Shown: positions 17,903-28,168, counted from the stretch's first letter. The stretch is DNA of 64,000 nt from Lachnospiraceae bacterium (GCA_017527205.1 JAFXQK010000073.1:62001-126000), one strand, 5' to 3'. The notes: generated from the letters alone by a model not told the origin. A program made the numbers and translations.

Positions 17903-18283
17903 TTGAAAAAGCAAATTCAGGATTATATGAAGGCCATTAAGTGGATTTTGACGGAGGATAAGCCGGGAACGGATTGGAAGGAAGTGGCAAAGAGTCATTT
18001 GATTAAGATTCAGTTCTATCAGCATGAACGTTTGATTCACCTGATCGTAACGGCGTTGTTTGCCATCATGGAGGTCATTTGTCTGGCAACCCTTTTGAGT
18101 ACGGGAAATCTTTGGGCACTGCTACTTATGATCATGATTTTAGTGTTGCTGGTGCCCTATGTAGGACACTATTATTTCTTGGAAAATTCCGTTCAGGAGC
18201 TCTATTTGATCTACGACGTGATTCTGTCGAGGGCCGACGCACGTGGTGCGGAGGAGTCGGAGAAAGATGCTAAGAAGGTGTGA
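17903..18283 (+). CDS. small two-helix membrane protein between uvrB and uvrA
   Basis: A 126-residue protein of unrecognised family. After a soluble, Lys-rich N-terminus (KKQIQDYMKAIKWILTEDKPG) come two hydrophobic segments (LIHLIVTALFAIMEVICLATLL and LWALLLMIMILVLLVPYVGHYYF) and a charged tail ending DAKKV. The TTG at 17903 is preferred because GGAGGT lies seven bases upstream; the ATG at 17837 would add 22 residues without a ribosome site. Co-directional with uvrB (72-base gap) and uvrA (109-base gap). Any link to repair is only positional. Confidence 0.75.
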   Translation: MKKQIQDYMKAIKWILTEDKPGTDWKEVAKSHLIKIQFYQHERLIHLIVTALFAIMEVICLATLLSTGNLWALLLMIMILVLLVPYVGHYYFLENSVQELYLIYDVILSRADARGAEESEKDAKKV

Positions 18284-18392
18284 CGGAGAACCGATCTTAC
18301 GGGAAAAAAGATGCCTGGGATCCTTGGGTTTGGGGGGAAGGGTATGGAAGCAGAAATATGGATGAAAGTTTTTGAATTAGAAATTGGAGTAA

Positions 18393-21299
18393 ATGCTAAA
18401 TATGGCTGGCAAGAAAAATGAAGTGGAAAACAAGCTCCCGAAATTTGATGCGCGGGATTACATTAAAATCAGGGGAGCCCGCGAACACAACTTAAAAAAT
18501 ATTGACGTCAACATTCCCAGAAATCAGTTGGTAGTTCTGACAGGAATGTCAGGTTCTGGAAAATCATCCTTGGCGTTCGATACCATTTATGCAGAGGGAC
18601 AAAGGCGCTACATGGAGTCGCTCTCATCCTATGCAAGACAGTTCTTAGGACAGATGGAAAAGCCCGACGTGGAGCGAATCGACGGACTTTCCCCTGCGAT
18701 TTCGATTGATCAGAAATCGACAAACCGAAATCCCCGTTCAACGGTGGGAACCGTGACGGAGATTTATGATTATTTCAGATTGCTGTATGCGAGAATTGGC
18801 ACGCCGCATTGCCCAAACTGTGGGCGGGCCATCGCTCGTCAGACCGTGGATCAGATGGTGGACCAGATCATGGCACTGCCGGAGGGTACGAGATTGCAGC
18901 TTTTGGCACCCGTGGTGCGGGGGCGTAAGGGTCAGCATGAAAAGGTTTTGGAGAGGGCGAGCAAGAGTGGTTACGTGCGCGTTCGCGTCGACGGAAATCT
19001 GTATGAGCTGACGGAAGAAATCAAGCTGGATAAGAATATCAAGCATAACATTGAAATTGTCGTGGACAGACTTGTGGTGAAGGCTGGCATTGAGAGGCGC
19101 CTTGCAGATTCCATCGAGAACGTATTGAATTTGGCGGACGGCTTGCTGGAGGTTGACGTCATTGATGGGGAGACCTTAAGCTTTAGCCAGAATTTTGCCT
19201 GCCCGGACTGCGGCGTCAGCATCGGTGAGATTGAGCCGAGAAGCTTTTCCTTTAACAATCCCTTCGGAGCCTGCCCTGCCTGCTTTGGACTGGGCTACAA
19301 GATGGAGTTTGACGAGGACCTTTTGATTCCTGATCGGACGATTTCGATTCGGGAGGGTGCGATCGCTGCCTTGGGCTGGCAATCCTGTATGGACAAGGGA
19401 AGCTTTACCAATGCGCTGCTGCAGGCACTTTGCAAGGAATATAAATTTGATTTGGATACGCCCTTTGAGAAATATCCGCAGAAGATTCAGGACATCCTGA
19501 TCCATGGAACCAACGGGAAGACCGTGGACGTCTATTATGAGGGTCAGCGCGGCAGGGGCATTTATCCGACGGCCTTTGAGGGCCTCATCAAAAACATGGA
19601 GAGAAGGTATAAGGAAACCTTCTCTGAGAACATGAAGCAGGAATACGAGAGCTTTATGCGCATTACGCCTTGTAAGGAATGTAATGGCATGAGACTGAAA
19701 AAGGAATCACTTGCTGTCACCGTATGTGATAAGAATATTTACGAAGTGACAAATCTGTCAGTTTTGAATTTGCAGGCATTTCTGCAGGATATGAAGCTGA
19801 CGCCGCAGCAGGAATTTATTGGCAAGCGTGTCTTAAAGGAGATTCGGGCGCGCGTGGGATTCCTCGTGGACGTGGGACTGGACTATCTCTCCTTATCCCG
19901 TGCAACGGGAAGCTTATCTGGCGGCGAGGCTCAGAGAATTCGTTTGGCGACGCAGATCGGCTCCGGCCTGATGGGCGTATGTTATATTTTGGATGAGCCC
20001 AGCATTGGCCTGCATCAGCGGGACAATGACAAGCTCCTCAATACCTTGAAAAATCTTCGCGATCTGGGCAACACGCTGATTGTCGTCGAACATGACGAGG
20101 ATACCATGCTGGCAGCGGATCACATCGTAGACATTGGACCTGGCGCGGGCTCCCATGGCGGCGAGGTCGTTGCACAGGGAACGGCGGAGGAGATCATGGC
20201 CGTGCCGGAGTCCATTACGGGACAATATCTTTCCGGGAGAAAGCAGATTCCCGTGCCGGAGAAACGCCGCATTCCAACCAATTGGATTACGGTTCGCGGA
20301 GCCCAGGAGCATAACCTGAAAAACATTGACGTCAATATTCCGCTTGGCGTCATGACTTGTGTGACAGGCGTGTCAGGTTCCGGAAAGAGCTCTCTGGTCA
20401 ATGAGATTTTGTATAAAAGATTGGCGAAGGAATTAAACCGCGCGCGTACCATTCCCGGAAAGCACCGGGAGATTGAGGGCATTCGGCAGCTGGATAAGGT
20501 GATTGCCATTGATCAGTCGCCCATCGGACGCACGCCGAGATCCAACCCTGCAACCTATACGGGCGTATTCGATCAGATTCGAGACCTCTTTGCTTCCACG
20601 GCGGATGCAAAGGCGAAGGGATACACCAAGGGGAGATTTTCCTTTAACGTTAAGGGCGGTCGCTGTGAGGCCTGCAGTGGAGACGGCATCATTAAGATTG
20701 AGATGCATTTCCTGCCCGATGTTTACGTTCCCTGCGAGGTTTGTGGCGGAAAACGTTATAATCGTGAGACTTTGGACGTAAAATATAAGGGGAAGAGTAT
20801 TTTTGACGTGCTGGACATGACGGTGGAGGAGGCGCTGACCTTCTTTGAAAACATGCCTTCCATCAAGAATAAGATTCAAACCATTTATGACGTGGGACTT
20901 GGCTATGTCAAGCTCGGACAGCCCTCAACGGAGCTCTCCGGCGGTGAGGCGCAGCGAATCAAGCTGGCGACGGAGCTCTCGAGGCGGAGTACGGGGAAGA
21001 CGATTTATATTTTGGATGAGCCTACCACGGGACTGCATTTTGCAGACGTGCATAAGCTCGTAGAAATCCTGCATCGCCTTGCGGACGGTGGAAATACCGT
21101 GGTCGTGATTGAGCATAACCTTGACGTCATCAAGACGGCCGATTATGTCATTGACATGGGACCGGAGGGCGGAGACCGCGGAGGATGCGTGATTGCGGAG
21201 GGTACGCCCGAGGAGATTGCACGGAACAAGAATTCCTACACGGGAATCTACGTAAAGAAGATGCTGGAGAAGGCGAAGGCATCCAAAAAGAAAGCTTAA
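18393..21299 (+). CDS. uvrA: excinuclease ABC subunit A (UvrA)
   Basis: A 968-residue damage-sensing ATPase of nucleotide excision repair with two ABC modules. Walker A motifs are [12 protein letters not shown] and [13 protein letters not shown]; signatures are [12 protein letters not shown] and [12 protein letters not shown]. Zinc modules are seen in [16 protein letters not shown] followed by CPAC, and in [16 protein letters not shown] followed by CEVC. Full length. GGAG lies three bases before the ATG at 18393 and twelve before an in-frame ATG at 18402, so either could be used. The SUV3-like helicase starts ten bases after the stop. Confidence 0.97.
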   Translation: MLNMAGKKNEVENKLPKFDARDYIKIRGAREHNLKNIDVNIPRNQLVVLTGMSGSGKSSLAFDTIYAEGQRRYMESLSSYARQFLGQMEKPDVERIDGLSPAISIDQKSTNRNPRSTVGTVTEIYDYFRLLYARIGTPHCPNCGRAIARQTVDQMVDQIMALPEGTRLQLLAPVVRGRKGQHEKVLERASKSGYVRVRVDGNLYELTEEIKLDKNIKHNIEIVVDRLVVKAGIERRLADSIENVLNLADGLLEVDVIDGETLSFSQNFACPDCGVSIGEIEPRSFSFNNPFGACPACFGLGYKMEFDEDLLIPDRTISIREGAIAALGWQSCMDKGSFTNALLQALCKEYKFDLDTPFEKYPQKIQDILIHGTNGKTVDVYYEGQRGRGIYPTAFEGLIKNMERRYKETFSENMKQEYESFMRITPCKECNGMRLKKESLAVTVCDKNIYEVTNLSVLNLQAFLQDMKLTPQQEFIGKRVLKEIRARVGFLVDVGLDYLSLSRATGSLSGGEAQRIRLATQIGSGLMGVCYILDEPSIGLHQRDNDKLLNTLKNLRDLGNTLIVVEHDEDTMLAADHIVDIGPGAGSHGGEVVAQGTAEEIMAVPESITGQYLSGRKQIPVPEKRRIPTNWITVRGAQEHNLKNIDVNIPLGVMTCVTGVSGSGKSSLVNEILYKRLAKELNRARTIPGKHREIEGIRQLDKVIAIDQSPIGRTPRSNPATYTGVFDQIRDLFASTADAKAKGYTKGRFSFNVKGGRCEACSGDGIIKIEMHFLPDVYVPCEVCGGKRYNRETLDVKYKGKSIFDVLDMTVEEALTFFENMPSIKNKIQTIYDVGLGYVKLGQPSTELSGGEAQRIKLATELSRRSTGKTIYILDEPTTGLHFADVHKLVEILHRLADGGNTVVVIEHNLDVIKTADYVIDMGPEGGDRGGCVIAEGTPEEIARNKNSYTGIYVKKMLEKAKASKKKA

Positions 21300-21308
21300 G
21301 GAAAACCT

Positions 21309-23396
21309 ATGATACAAAATGAGAAGCTGGTGCAGTTTTATTTTGCGCAATATCGAGACTGTGCCAAGAGCATGAAAAAAAAGAATGGTGATGGCAAAAA
21401 GAACTTCGTGCAGCGGATGGACAGGCTGTATAAGGAGCTGAAGGAGTGCAAGAATCCGAAGATCAGTCAGGCACATCTCGATGAGTATCACCGCATGGTT
21501 CGAAGCATGGCCTATTATACCTTTCAGGCGGACAATCAATTTGCCATCATGAAGCTGAGGGACATGATTCTGCCAGAGCTGGTGCGGCTGGATCTTCTTG
21601 GGATGAAGCCGGAGGAACAAGAGCTTGTCACGGCGAAGTTTTTGGACTACGTGCGTGAGGAGCATCCCTTTGAGATCTGCCAAAAGTCCCTGAAGAATCT
21701 TGCAAAGAGCAGTGCAGAGGGCGGCATCCGCAGCCAGATTATCGGCATGGTGCCGACGAAGCCTGAGACGGAGTTCCCGAAGGCGCTGGAGATGCAGCGG
21801 CACTTCATTCTTCACGTGGGACCGACAAACTGCGGCAAGACCTATCATGCGCTGGAAAGCCTAAAGCGGGCGATGAACGGCGTATATCTTGGTCCATTGC
21901 GACTTCTGGCACTGGAGGTCTATGAAAAGATGAATGATGCGGGGATTCCCTGTACCATGCTGACGGGAGAAGAGCGCATCTATCAGGAAAATTCGTTTGT
22001 CACGGCATCCACCATCGAGATGCTGGACATTGAACAGGAATATGACGTGGCTGTCATAGATGAGGCGCAGATGATCACGGATCCCGACAGAGGGCATTCG
22101 TGGACGAGGGCCATCCTTGGCGTGCAGGCAAAGGAAATCCACGTCTGCATGAGCCCCGCGGCAGAGAAAGTGGTAAAGCATTTGATTTCGCTCTGCGGCG
22201 ACACGGAAGAAACGAATCATTATGAGAGGAAGACAAAGCTTCTGTGCGAGGACGTGCCGGTAGCCTTCCCGGATGACGTACAGGAGGGAGATGCGGTGAT
22301 CGCCTTTTCCAAGCGCTCCGTTTTGGACATTGCGGGGCGGCTTGAGAGCGATGGCATCAAGGCCAGCGTGATCTATGGAAGTCTGCCTCCCGAGATTCGC
22401 AGGCGTCAGATTCACTTGTTTACGACACATCAGACAAAGGTGGTTGTCTCGACGGATGCCATCGGCATGGGACTAAATCTTCCCGTCCGCAGGATCGTGT
22501 TTGCGCAGACAACGAAGTTTGACGGCAAGGAGACGGGACCGCTGACGGTGGAGACCATTCATCAGATTGCAGGGCGCGCGGGCCGTTTTGGAATTTATGA
22601 CACGGGCTACGTCAATGCCGTGGGCGAGGAGAACCTTCGCTTCATCAAGGAGAATTTCCCGAAGAAGGAGCAGGAGGTGGAGACGGTCAGCCTCGGCTTC
22701 CCGCAGGTGCTTCTCGACATGGACGAGCCGCTGGATGCCATCCTGAAGATCTGGAAGTCCGTGGAGACGCAGCCGCCCTTTGAGAAAATCAGTATCGAAG
22801 AGGTTTTGTTTCTGTATGAGAGGGCTTATAAGGATCGCAAGGAAATTGACGGTTTTGAGGACAAGCATCTGCTCTATCGCATGCTGACCTGCTCCATCGA
22901 CATTAAGAATCGTGACATTGTTGAGCTTTGGCTTTACTATTGTAAGACCTACACGGCGGACGTCAGCCTGCATTTCCCCGCACTGATCATGTGTACGGAC
23001 ATTGGGCTGCATAAGTATGAAACATTCTATAAGCTTTTGGATCTCTATTATCAGTTTTCCATCCGCATGGGGAAGGTGATAGAGCAGGAGCGCCTCGATA
23101 AGGAGCGTGAGAAGACGGAGGAGACCATCATGCGCCTTCTTTCCAAGGATAAGAACGTCTTTATCCGCAAGTGTCAGTATTGCGGTGCTCCGATTTCTCT
23201 TTCGAGTACCTCACGGATGTGCGATCATTGCTATGAGGAGATCAAAGCCCATAGGATCGCAGGCGAGGATTTCCACATGAAGAAGAAAAAGGATGCCATG
23301 CGTGACGGGGAGAATGTCAAAAAGCATTTCAGCGATCATGGAGAGAGACATAGGCGCAGGTACAATCGTCATCGTGGAGAAACCTATAACGGGTAG
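21309..23396 (+). CDS. SUV3-like DExH helicase with C-terminal zinc ribbon
   Basis: A 695-residue superfamily 2 helicase. The core resembles mitochondrial SUV3 RNA helicases: HVGPTNCGKTYHALESL (motif I, about residue 165), VAVIDEAQMI (motif II), VSTDAIGMGLNLP and HQIAGRAGRFG (motif VI). An N-terminal helical region of about 150 residues has no recognised fold; the C-terminus adds CQYCG and CDHC, a zinc ribbon, and a basic tail rich in His, Arg and Lys. SUV3 proteins unwind RNA for decay. The gene is ten bases from uvrA and ends inside a terminator, so it probably shares the uvrA transcript. RNA rather than DNA as substrate is inferred from the family. Confidence 0.88.
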   Translation: MIQNEKLVQFYFAQYRDCAKSMKKKNGDGKKNFVQRMDRLYKELKECKNPKISQAHLDEYHRMVRSMAYYTFQADNQFAIMKLRDMILPELVRLDLLGMKPEEQELVTAKFLDYVREEHPFEICQKSLKNLAKSSAEGGIRSQIIGMVPTKPETEFPKALEMQRHFILHVGPTNCGKTYHALESLKRAMNGVYLGPLRLLALEVYEKMNDAGIPCTMLTGEERIYQENSFVTASTIEMLDIEQEYDVAVIDEAQMITDPDRGHSWTRAILGVQAKEIHVCMSPAAEKVVKHLISLCGDTEETNHYERKTKLLCEDVPVAFPDDVQEGDAVIAFSKRSVLDIAGRLESDGIKASVIYGSLPPEIRRRQIHLFTTHQTKVVVSTDAIGMGLNLPVRRIVFAQTTKFDGKETGPLTVETIHQIAGRAGRFGIYDTGYVNAVGEENLRFIKENFPKKEQEVETVSLGFPQVLLDMDEPLDAILKIWKSVETQPPFEKISIEEVLFLYERAYKDRKEIDGFEDKHLLYRMLTCSIDIKNRDIVELWLYYCKTYTADVSLHFPALIMCTDIGLHKYETFYKLLDLYYQFSIRMGKVIEQERLDKEREKTEETIMRLLSKDKNVFIRKCQYCGAPISLSSTSRMCDHCYEEIKAHRIAGEDFHMKKKKDAMRDGENVKKHFSDHGERHRRRYNRHRGETYNG

Positions 23397-23420
23397 ATTT
23401 AGGAAAATCTAAATTTTTTT
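23394..23420 (+). terminator. intrinsic terminator overlapping the helicase stop
   Basis: TAGATTT (23394-23400) pairs with AAATCTA (23405-23411) over the loop AGGA, followed by AATTTTTTT. The left arm starts with the stop codon of the helicase. Confidence 0.75.
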
Positions 23421-23440
23421 AAAATTTTTTTTGATTCCCT

Positions 23441-23468
23441 TTGAAAATTACGTGATATCGGTTATAAT
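23441..23468 (+). promoter_or_regulatory. sigma-A type promoter of mreB
   Basis: TTGAAA (23441-23446), 16 bases, TATAAT (23463-23468); the ATG follows 53 bases later with AAGGAG between. Confidence 0.75.
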
Positions 23469-23520
23469 GAATTGCGCGTAACAAAAATAGGAATTGTTTT
23501 GGATTTGAAAAAGGAGTTTA

Positions 23521-24516
23521 ATGATGCAAGGCACGGATATTGGCATTGACCTTGGAACGGCAAGCGTACTTGTTTACATAAGAGGAAAGGGCGTTGTATT
23601 GAAGGAGCCCTCTGTCGTGGCATTTGACAGGGATACAAATAAGATAAAGGCGATCGGCGAGGATGCCCGTCTCATGCTGGGAAGAACGCCTGGCAACATC
23701 GTTGCGGTAAGACCCTTACGTCAGGGAGTTATTTCAGATTATACCGTAACCGAAAAAATGATGAAATATTTTATCCAGAAGGCTCTTGGAAAGAAAACCT
23801 TCCGTCGCCCTCGGATCGCGGTTTGCGTTCCCAGCGGCGTAACGGAGGTAGAAAAGAAGGCCGTGGAGGATGCAACCTATCAGACGGGTGCGAAGGAGGT
23901 TTCCATTATTGAGGAGCCGATAGCAGCCGCCATTGGTGCCGGCATCGACATTTCCAAGCCCTGTGGCAACATGATCGTGGACATTGGAGGAGGAACCTCC
24001 GACATCGCGGTCATCTCCCTGGGAGGCACCGTAGTCAGCGCGTCCATCAAGATCGCGGGAGATGATTTTGACGAGGCCATCGTGCGCTACATGAGAAAGA
24101 AGCACAACCTCCTGATCGGTGAGAGAACTGCGGAGGACATGAAGATTAAGATTGGTTCCTGCTATAAGCGCCCGGAGCCGGATTATATGGACGTGCGCGG
24201 AAGAAATCTGGTGACCGGCCTTCCGAAGACGGTCAATGTCTCATCCGAGGAAATGGAGGAGGCACTGAAGGAGGCAACGGCGCAGATTGTGGAGACCATT
24301 CACAGCGTTCTGGAAAAGACGCCGCCTGAGTTGGCAGCAGACATTGCTGACCGTGGCATTGTACTGACGGGTGGCGGAAGCCTGCTTCGCGGTTTGGAGG
24401 AGCTGATTTCCGAGAGAACGGGAATCAATTGCATGACGGCAGAGGATCCCATGACTGCCGTAGCCATTGGAACGGGTAAATTTATTGAGTTTTTGTCGAG
24501 CTATCGGGAGCCGTAA
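23521..24516 (+). CDS. mreB: rod-shape actin homologue MreB/Mbl
   Basis: A 331-residue actin-like ATPase that organises peptidoglycan synthesis along the cell side wall. Motifs: DIGIDLGTASVLVYIRGKGVV (phosphate 1), MIVDIGGGTSDIAVISLGG (phosphate 2) and GIVLTGGGSLLRGLEE (adenosine). AAGGAG precedes adjacent ATGs at 23521 and 23524; the second may be the true start. The gene has its own promoter and no mreC or mreD follows, so it is a stand-alone copy and could be an Mbl-type paralogue. Confidence 0.93.
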   Translation: MMQGTDIGIDLGTASVLVYIRGKGVVLKEPSVVAFDRDTNKIKAIGEDARLMLGRTPGNIVAVRPLRQGVISDYTVTEKMMKYFIQKALGKKTFRRPRIAVCVPSGVTEVEKKAVEDATYQTGAKEVSIIEEPIAAAIGAGIDISKPCGNMIVDIGGGTSDIAVISLGGTVVSASIKIAGDDFDEAIVRYMRKKHNLLIGERTAEDMKIKIGSCYKRPEPDYMDVRGRNLVTGLPKTVNVSSEEMEEALKEATAQIVETIHSVLEKTPPELAADIADRGIVLTGGGSLLRGLEELISERTGINCMTAEDPMTAVAIGTGKFIEFLSSYREP

Positions 24517-24574
24517 GCTATGTGGCCCCAAGCCGTACGGATTTTGGGGAATTGCCGCAGGGCAATCCTACAAG

Positions 24575-24606
24575 GCGCAAAGCCTGTTACCATAAGGGCT
24601 TTGCGC
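24575..24606 (+). terminator. hairpin terminator after mreB
   Basis: GCGCAAAGCC (24575-24584) pairs perfectly with GGCTTTGCGC (24597-24606), with TTGATATTTCT downstream. Likely ends the mreB transcript. The rest of the 228-base gap shows no gene. Confidence 0.6.
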
Positions 24607-24708
24607 TTGATATTTCTGAAGCGCCATTTTATCAGGAGCATCTTTTTTCTTTTTCGGGTTCCCCGTAGAATCATTTCAGCAAGCGTGAAATTATAAAGGA
24701 CAGGTTGC

Positions 24709-24733
24709 AACCGCGAGAATAAGCGCGGTTTTT
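24709..24733 (+). terminator. short hairpin plus T-run just before recD2
   Basis: AACCGCG (24709-24715) pairs with CGCGGTT (24724-24730), followed by TTT, only a few bases before the recD2 ribosome site. It could be an attenuator or cover the translation start. Confidence 0.45.
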
Positions 24734-24744
24734 GGAGGAAAGGC

Positions 24745-26997
24745 ATGGAAAATCTGAAGGGATACGTGGATCGCATTATGTTCCAAAGGGAAGAGAATGG
24801 GTATACCGTGATTCGTCTTCTCGTGGGCGAAAAGGAACAGATCTGTGTCGGACGTCTTCTGGGGATTTCTCAAGGAGAGAGCATTGAGGCATGGGGCGAT
24901 TATGAGATGCATCCCACCTATGGAAAGCAGTTCCATATTTCGGAATATGTCGTGATGGTTCCCACGGATGCGCTTGGTATGGAGCGATATCTTGGCTCTG
25001 GCGCCATCAAGGGCGTTGGGGAGACGCTGGCGGCGAGAATCATCAAGAAATTCGGGGACGATACCTTTCGGATCATCGGAGAGGAGCCGGAACGGCTGGC
25101 GGAGATTAAGGGCATCAGCCTTCGCATGGCACAGTCCATCGCCGTTCAGATGGAGGAGAAAAAGGACCTGCGTGAGGCCATGATTTATCTTTCAGGCTTT
25201 GGCATCTCCAATCATCTCGCCGTAAAAATCTATGAAAAATATCAGTCGGAGACCTATCGGGTGCTTCGTGAGAATCCGTATCAGCTGGCGGAGGACATAC
25301 AAGGCGTTGGCTTTCGCATTGCCGATGAAATCGCGGCGCGCGTTGGAATTCATGCAGATTCTGACTATCGGATTCGCTGCGGAATCTTTTACGTATTACA
25401 ACAGGCAACGTTTGAGGGACACGTGTATCTGCCGCTTCCAGAGCTCCTGACAAACGCCTCTCAGCTTTTGGGAGTAAGTGAGGATGCCGTGCACGCCCAG
25501 ATGGATAATCTCGTGATGGATCGAAAGCTGATTGCCAAGGGCGATGCCGTATTTGCGGCCTCCTACTATTATGCCGAGCTTTCCTGTGCGAGGATGCTTC
25601 ATGACTTAAATCTTTCCATGGAGCAGGAACAGCTCCCCTCCATGGAGGCAGCCCTGGAGAAAAAACTGGAAAAGCTGGCACGGCAGCAGGGCCTTGAACT
25701 AGACGAGCTACAGATGAATGCCGTAAAAGAATGTATTCACAGCGGCGTGTTCCTGTTGTCAGGAGGTCCCGGAACGGGAAAAACGACTACGATCAACATG
25801 ATTATTCGATACTTTGAGTCGGAGGGCCTGGACATCTTTTTGGCAGCTCCCACGGGACGCGCAGCGAAACGCATGACGGAGACGACGGGATTTGAGGCCA
25901 GAACCATTCATCGCATGTTGGAGCTCAACAGTAACCTGTCAGAGGATGACGGGCATCGGGTAAGCTTTGAACGAAATGAAAACAATCCGCTGGAGGCTGA
26001 CGTCATCATCATTGACGAGACCTCCATGGTAGACATTCGAATCTTTCAGGCGCTTTTGAAGGCCATTGTGCCCGGGACGCGCCTGATTCTCGTGGGAGAT
26101 GCCTCGCAGCTTCCCAGCGTGGGTCCCGGTCAGGTGCTGCGCGACCTTCTGGAGAGCGGTTGCTTTCCCAGCGTGACGCTTCAAAAAATCTATCGGCAGG
26201 ACGAGGCGAGTGACATTGTCGTGAATGCCCATCGCATTAATGAGGGACGGGAAATTCGCATGGACAATCAGTCCAAGGATTTCTTTATGCTGGAGAGAAA
26301 TGATCCGGCCGTAATCTATAAGCATTTGATTCAGCTCATTCGGGACAAGCTTCCGGGGTACGTGCATTGTACGCCCTATGACATGCAGGTGCTGACGCCC
26401 ATGCGAAAGGGTGCCCTGGGTTGTGAAACCTTGAATGGAATCCTACAGGCCTACTTAAATCCGCCGGATCCCTTAAAGAAGGAGCACGTGGCGGGGGAGG
26501 TGACCTATCGCGTGGGCGATAAGGTCATGCAGGTAAAGAATAATTATCAGCTGGAATGGGAGGTCCTTGGAAAGCATAACATCGTGATTGATCAGGGGCA
26601 GGGTGTGTTTAACGGTGACATGGGACGCATTGCCGAGATTGATGAGACGGCATCTCTGCTAACGGTGGAATTTGATGAGTGTAAGCGCGTAAAGTATCCC
26701 TTCGGGGATTTGGATCAGCTAGAGCTTTCCTATGCCATCACCATTCATAAATCGCAGGGAAGTGAGTATCCCGCGGTGTTACTGCCGCTTTTGGGCGGAC
26801 CGAAAATGTTACTTACCAGAAATCTTTTGTATACGGCGATTACGAGGGCGAAAAGCTGCGTGACGATTTTGGGAAAGAGCTCCGTTGTCCGTGAGATGAT
26901 CGATAACGTCAGTGAGAATAAGCGCTATACCGCACTGGCAGACCGAATCCGGGAGATCTACGGGCGACCGGAACCGGAAGCGGAAACGGCTTTGTAA
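24745..26997 (+). CDS. recD2: ATP-dependent DNA helicase RecD2 (YrrC-like)
   Basis: A 750-residue 5'-3' superfamily 1B helicase of the RecD2 type, working without RecBC. The N-terminal OB-like part (MENLKGYVDRIMFQREENGYTVIRL) is followed by helix-hairpin-helix segments (LGSGAIKGVGETLAARIIKKFG), Walker A LLSGGPGTGKTTTINMI near residue 340, Walker B VIIIDETSMVD, and the C-terminal AITIHKSQGSEYPAVLLPL. A strong GGAGG precedes the ATG. Role in replication and mismatch-related repair is known for the family. comF follows immediately. Confidence 0.94.
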   Translation: MENLKGYVDRIMFQREENGYTVIRLLVGEKEQICVGRLLGISQGESIEAWGDYEMHPTYGKQFHISEYVVMVPTDALGMERYLGSGAIKGVGETLAARIIKKFGDDTFRIIGEEPERLAEIKGISLRMAQSIAVQMEEKKDLREAMIYLSGFGISNHLAVKIYEKYQSETYRVLRENPYQLAEDIQGVGFRIADEIAARVGIHADSDYRIRCGIFYVLQQATFEGHVYLPLPELLTNASQLLGVSEDAVHAQMDNLVMDRKLIAKGDAVFAASYYYAELSCARMLHDLNLSMEQEQLPSMEAALEKKLEKLARQQGLELDELQMNAVKECIHSGVFLLSGGPGTGKTTTINMIIRYFESEGLDIFLAAPTGRAAKRMTETTGFEARTIHRMLELNSNLSEDDGHRVSFERNENNPLEADVIIIDETSMVDIRIFQALLKAIVPGTRLILVGDASQLPSVGPGQVLRDLLESGCFPSVTLQKIYRQDEASDIVVNAHRINEGREIRMDNQSKDFFMLERNDPAVIYKHLIQLIRDKLPGYVHCTPYDMQVLTPMRKGALGCETLNGILQAYLNPPDPLKKEHVAGEVTYRVGDKVMQVKNNYQLEWEVLGKHNIVIDQGQGVFNGDMGRIAEIDETASLLTVEFDECKRVKYPFGDLDQLELSYAITIHKSQGSEYPAVLLPLLGGPKMLLTRNLLYTAITRAKSCVTILGKSSVVREMIDNVSENKRYTALADRIREIYGRPEPEAETAL

Positions 26998-27035
26998 GGA
27001 GGTAGGCTACGAGGAACGTTCAGCCGAAAAAGATA

Positions 27036-27749
27036 GTGAAGGAAGTGGGGGAAGCCCTAAAACAGCTGCTGTTCCCAAGACGCTGCCCCGTGTGCGACGG
27101 GATTGTGACGCCGCGGGGAGAGAAGATTTGTCTGGAATGCCTGGGAAAGCTAAAACCCGTCTCCGCGCCCTGGTGCATGGTTTGCGGGAAGGGGATGGCG
27201 ACGGAGGGCGAGCTTTGTGCGGAATGCCGTAAGGGCAGAAGACATTTTTATCGTAGAGCCCGGGCGCTGTATGATTATCCGAGCGTGGCAGCTTCCATCT
27301 ATCGGTTCAAATATGGCGGCCGAAGGGAGTACGGAGACTTTTTTGGCGAGGAGCTGGCAAGGCATTTGGGGGAGTTTATTCGCCAGACGGGAGCGGAAGG
27401 GCTGATTCCCGTACCGCTGCATCCCAAGCGTTTCCGCAGGCGCGGATATAATCAGGCAGCAGTGCTTGCAAGGGTTTTGGGCTGTCAGTTAGGGCTTCCC
27501 GTATATGAAAAAATCCTGTTTCGGGTGAAGAATACGGCTCCCTTAAAGGAACAAAATTATAAAGAAAGACAAAATAATTTGAAAAAGGCTTTCCTTGTCA
27601 GGCAAAATGATGTAAAATTAAAGACGATTATCCTTATTGATGACATCTATACGACCGGAACGACGGCGGATGAGGCTGCCATGGCCCTGCAGGAGGGCGG
27701 CATCCCCAATGTTTACGTCGTCACGCTGGCTGGAAGTATGGAGGGATAG
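27036..27749 (+). CDS. comF: ComF family phosphoribosyltransferase-like protein
   Basis: A 237-residue ComF/GntX-type protein needed for DNA uptake in Bacillus; biochemical role unclear. Four Cys pairs at the N-terminus (CPVC, CLEC, CMVC, CAEC) form zinc ribbons; the C-terminus has the PRT-type motif TIILIDDIYTTGTTADEA. The start is uncertain: GTG at 27036 is the first normal start in frame, but the strong AAGGAGG at 26997-27003 is too far upstream, and the codons between them contain no ATG, GTG or TTG. Translation may be coupled to recD2 or may use a rare start codon. Confidence 0.88.
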   Translation: MKEVGEALKQLLFPRRCPVCDGIVTPRGEKICLECLGKLKPVSAPWCMVCGKGMATEGELCAECRKGRRHFYRRARALYDYPSVAASIYRFKYGGRREYGDFFGEELARHLGEFIRQTGAEGLIPVPLHPKRFRRRGYNQAAVLARVLGCQLGLPVYEKILFRVKNTAPLKEQNYKERQNNLKKAFLVRQNDVKLKTIILIDDIYTTGTTADEAAMALQEGGIPNVYVVTLAGSMEG

Positions 27750-27769
27750 ATAGCAATGCGGAGGTTGCC

Positions 27770-28168
27770 ATGATCAATGAGAAGAAGGTCATCTTGATGA
27801 CGAAGCTGGCCTCTTATGAAGAAAAACAGGGACAAAAGATACGGAAGGTGCATTCATATTATCGCGGGGATTACGTCGTGGTGCAGATTTTTAAATCCTT
27901 TCTCGCCGTGACGGTGGCCTTTGCGATTGTTTTTGGTCTGTACGTGCTATATGATTTTGACGTTTTCATGCAGGATATTTACAAGATCGACCTGCTAAGC
28001 TTTGCAAAGAACGTATTGACGTATTACTTGGTTGCTTTAGGGGCATATGCGCTGATTACGCTTGTCATTTCCACGATCAAATACTATCAGGTGCGCAGAA
28101 GTCTAAACATCTATTATAAGAATTTAAATAAACTGACTATTTATTATAATCGGGAGCGCAGAAAATAA
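27770..28168 (+). CDS. two-helix membrane protein of unknown function
   Basis: A 132-residue protein. A charged N-terminus (KLASYEEKQGQKIRKVHSYYRGDYVV) precedes two hydrophobic segments (FLAVTVAFAIVFGLYVLYDF and VLTYYLVALGAYALITLVI), and the C-terminus is Tyr/Asn-rich and basic (YYKNLNKLTIYYNRERRK). GGAGG precedes the ATG. It lies 20 bases after comF and 20 bases before the next membrane gene, in the run that leads into cdaA and cdaR. No family recognised. Confidence 0.8.
   Translation: MINEKKVILMTKLASYEEKQGQKIRKVHSYYRGDYVVVQIFKSFLAVTVAFAIVFGLYVLYDFDVFMQDIYKIDLLSFAKNVLTYYLVALGAYALITLVISTIKYYQVRRSLNIYYKNLNKLTIYYNRERRK

Noticed and set aside
16970..18040. Long minus-strand frame of 356 codons opposite uvrB
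   Set aside because: It is antisense to strongly conserved uvrB, with no recognisable protein motifs.
26912..27232. Frame overlapping the recD2 end and comF start
   Set aside because: Arg/Gly-rich translation out of frame with the clear ComF zinc ribbons.
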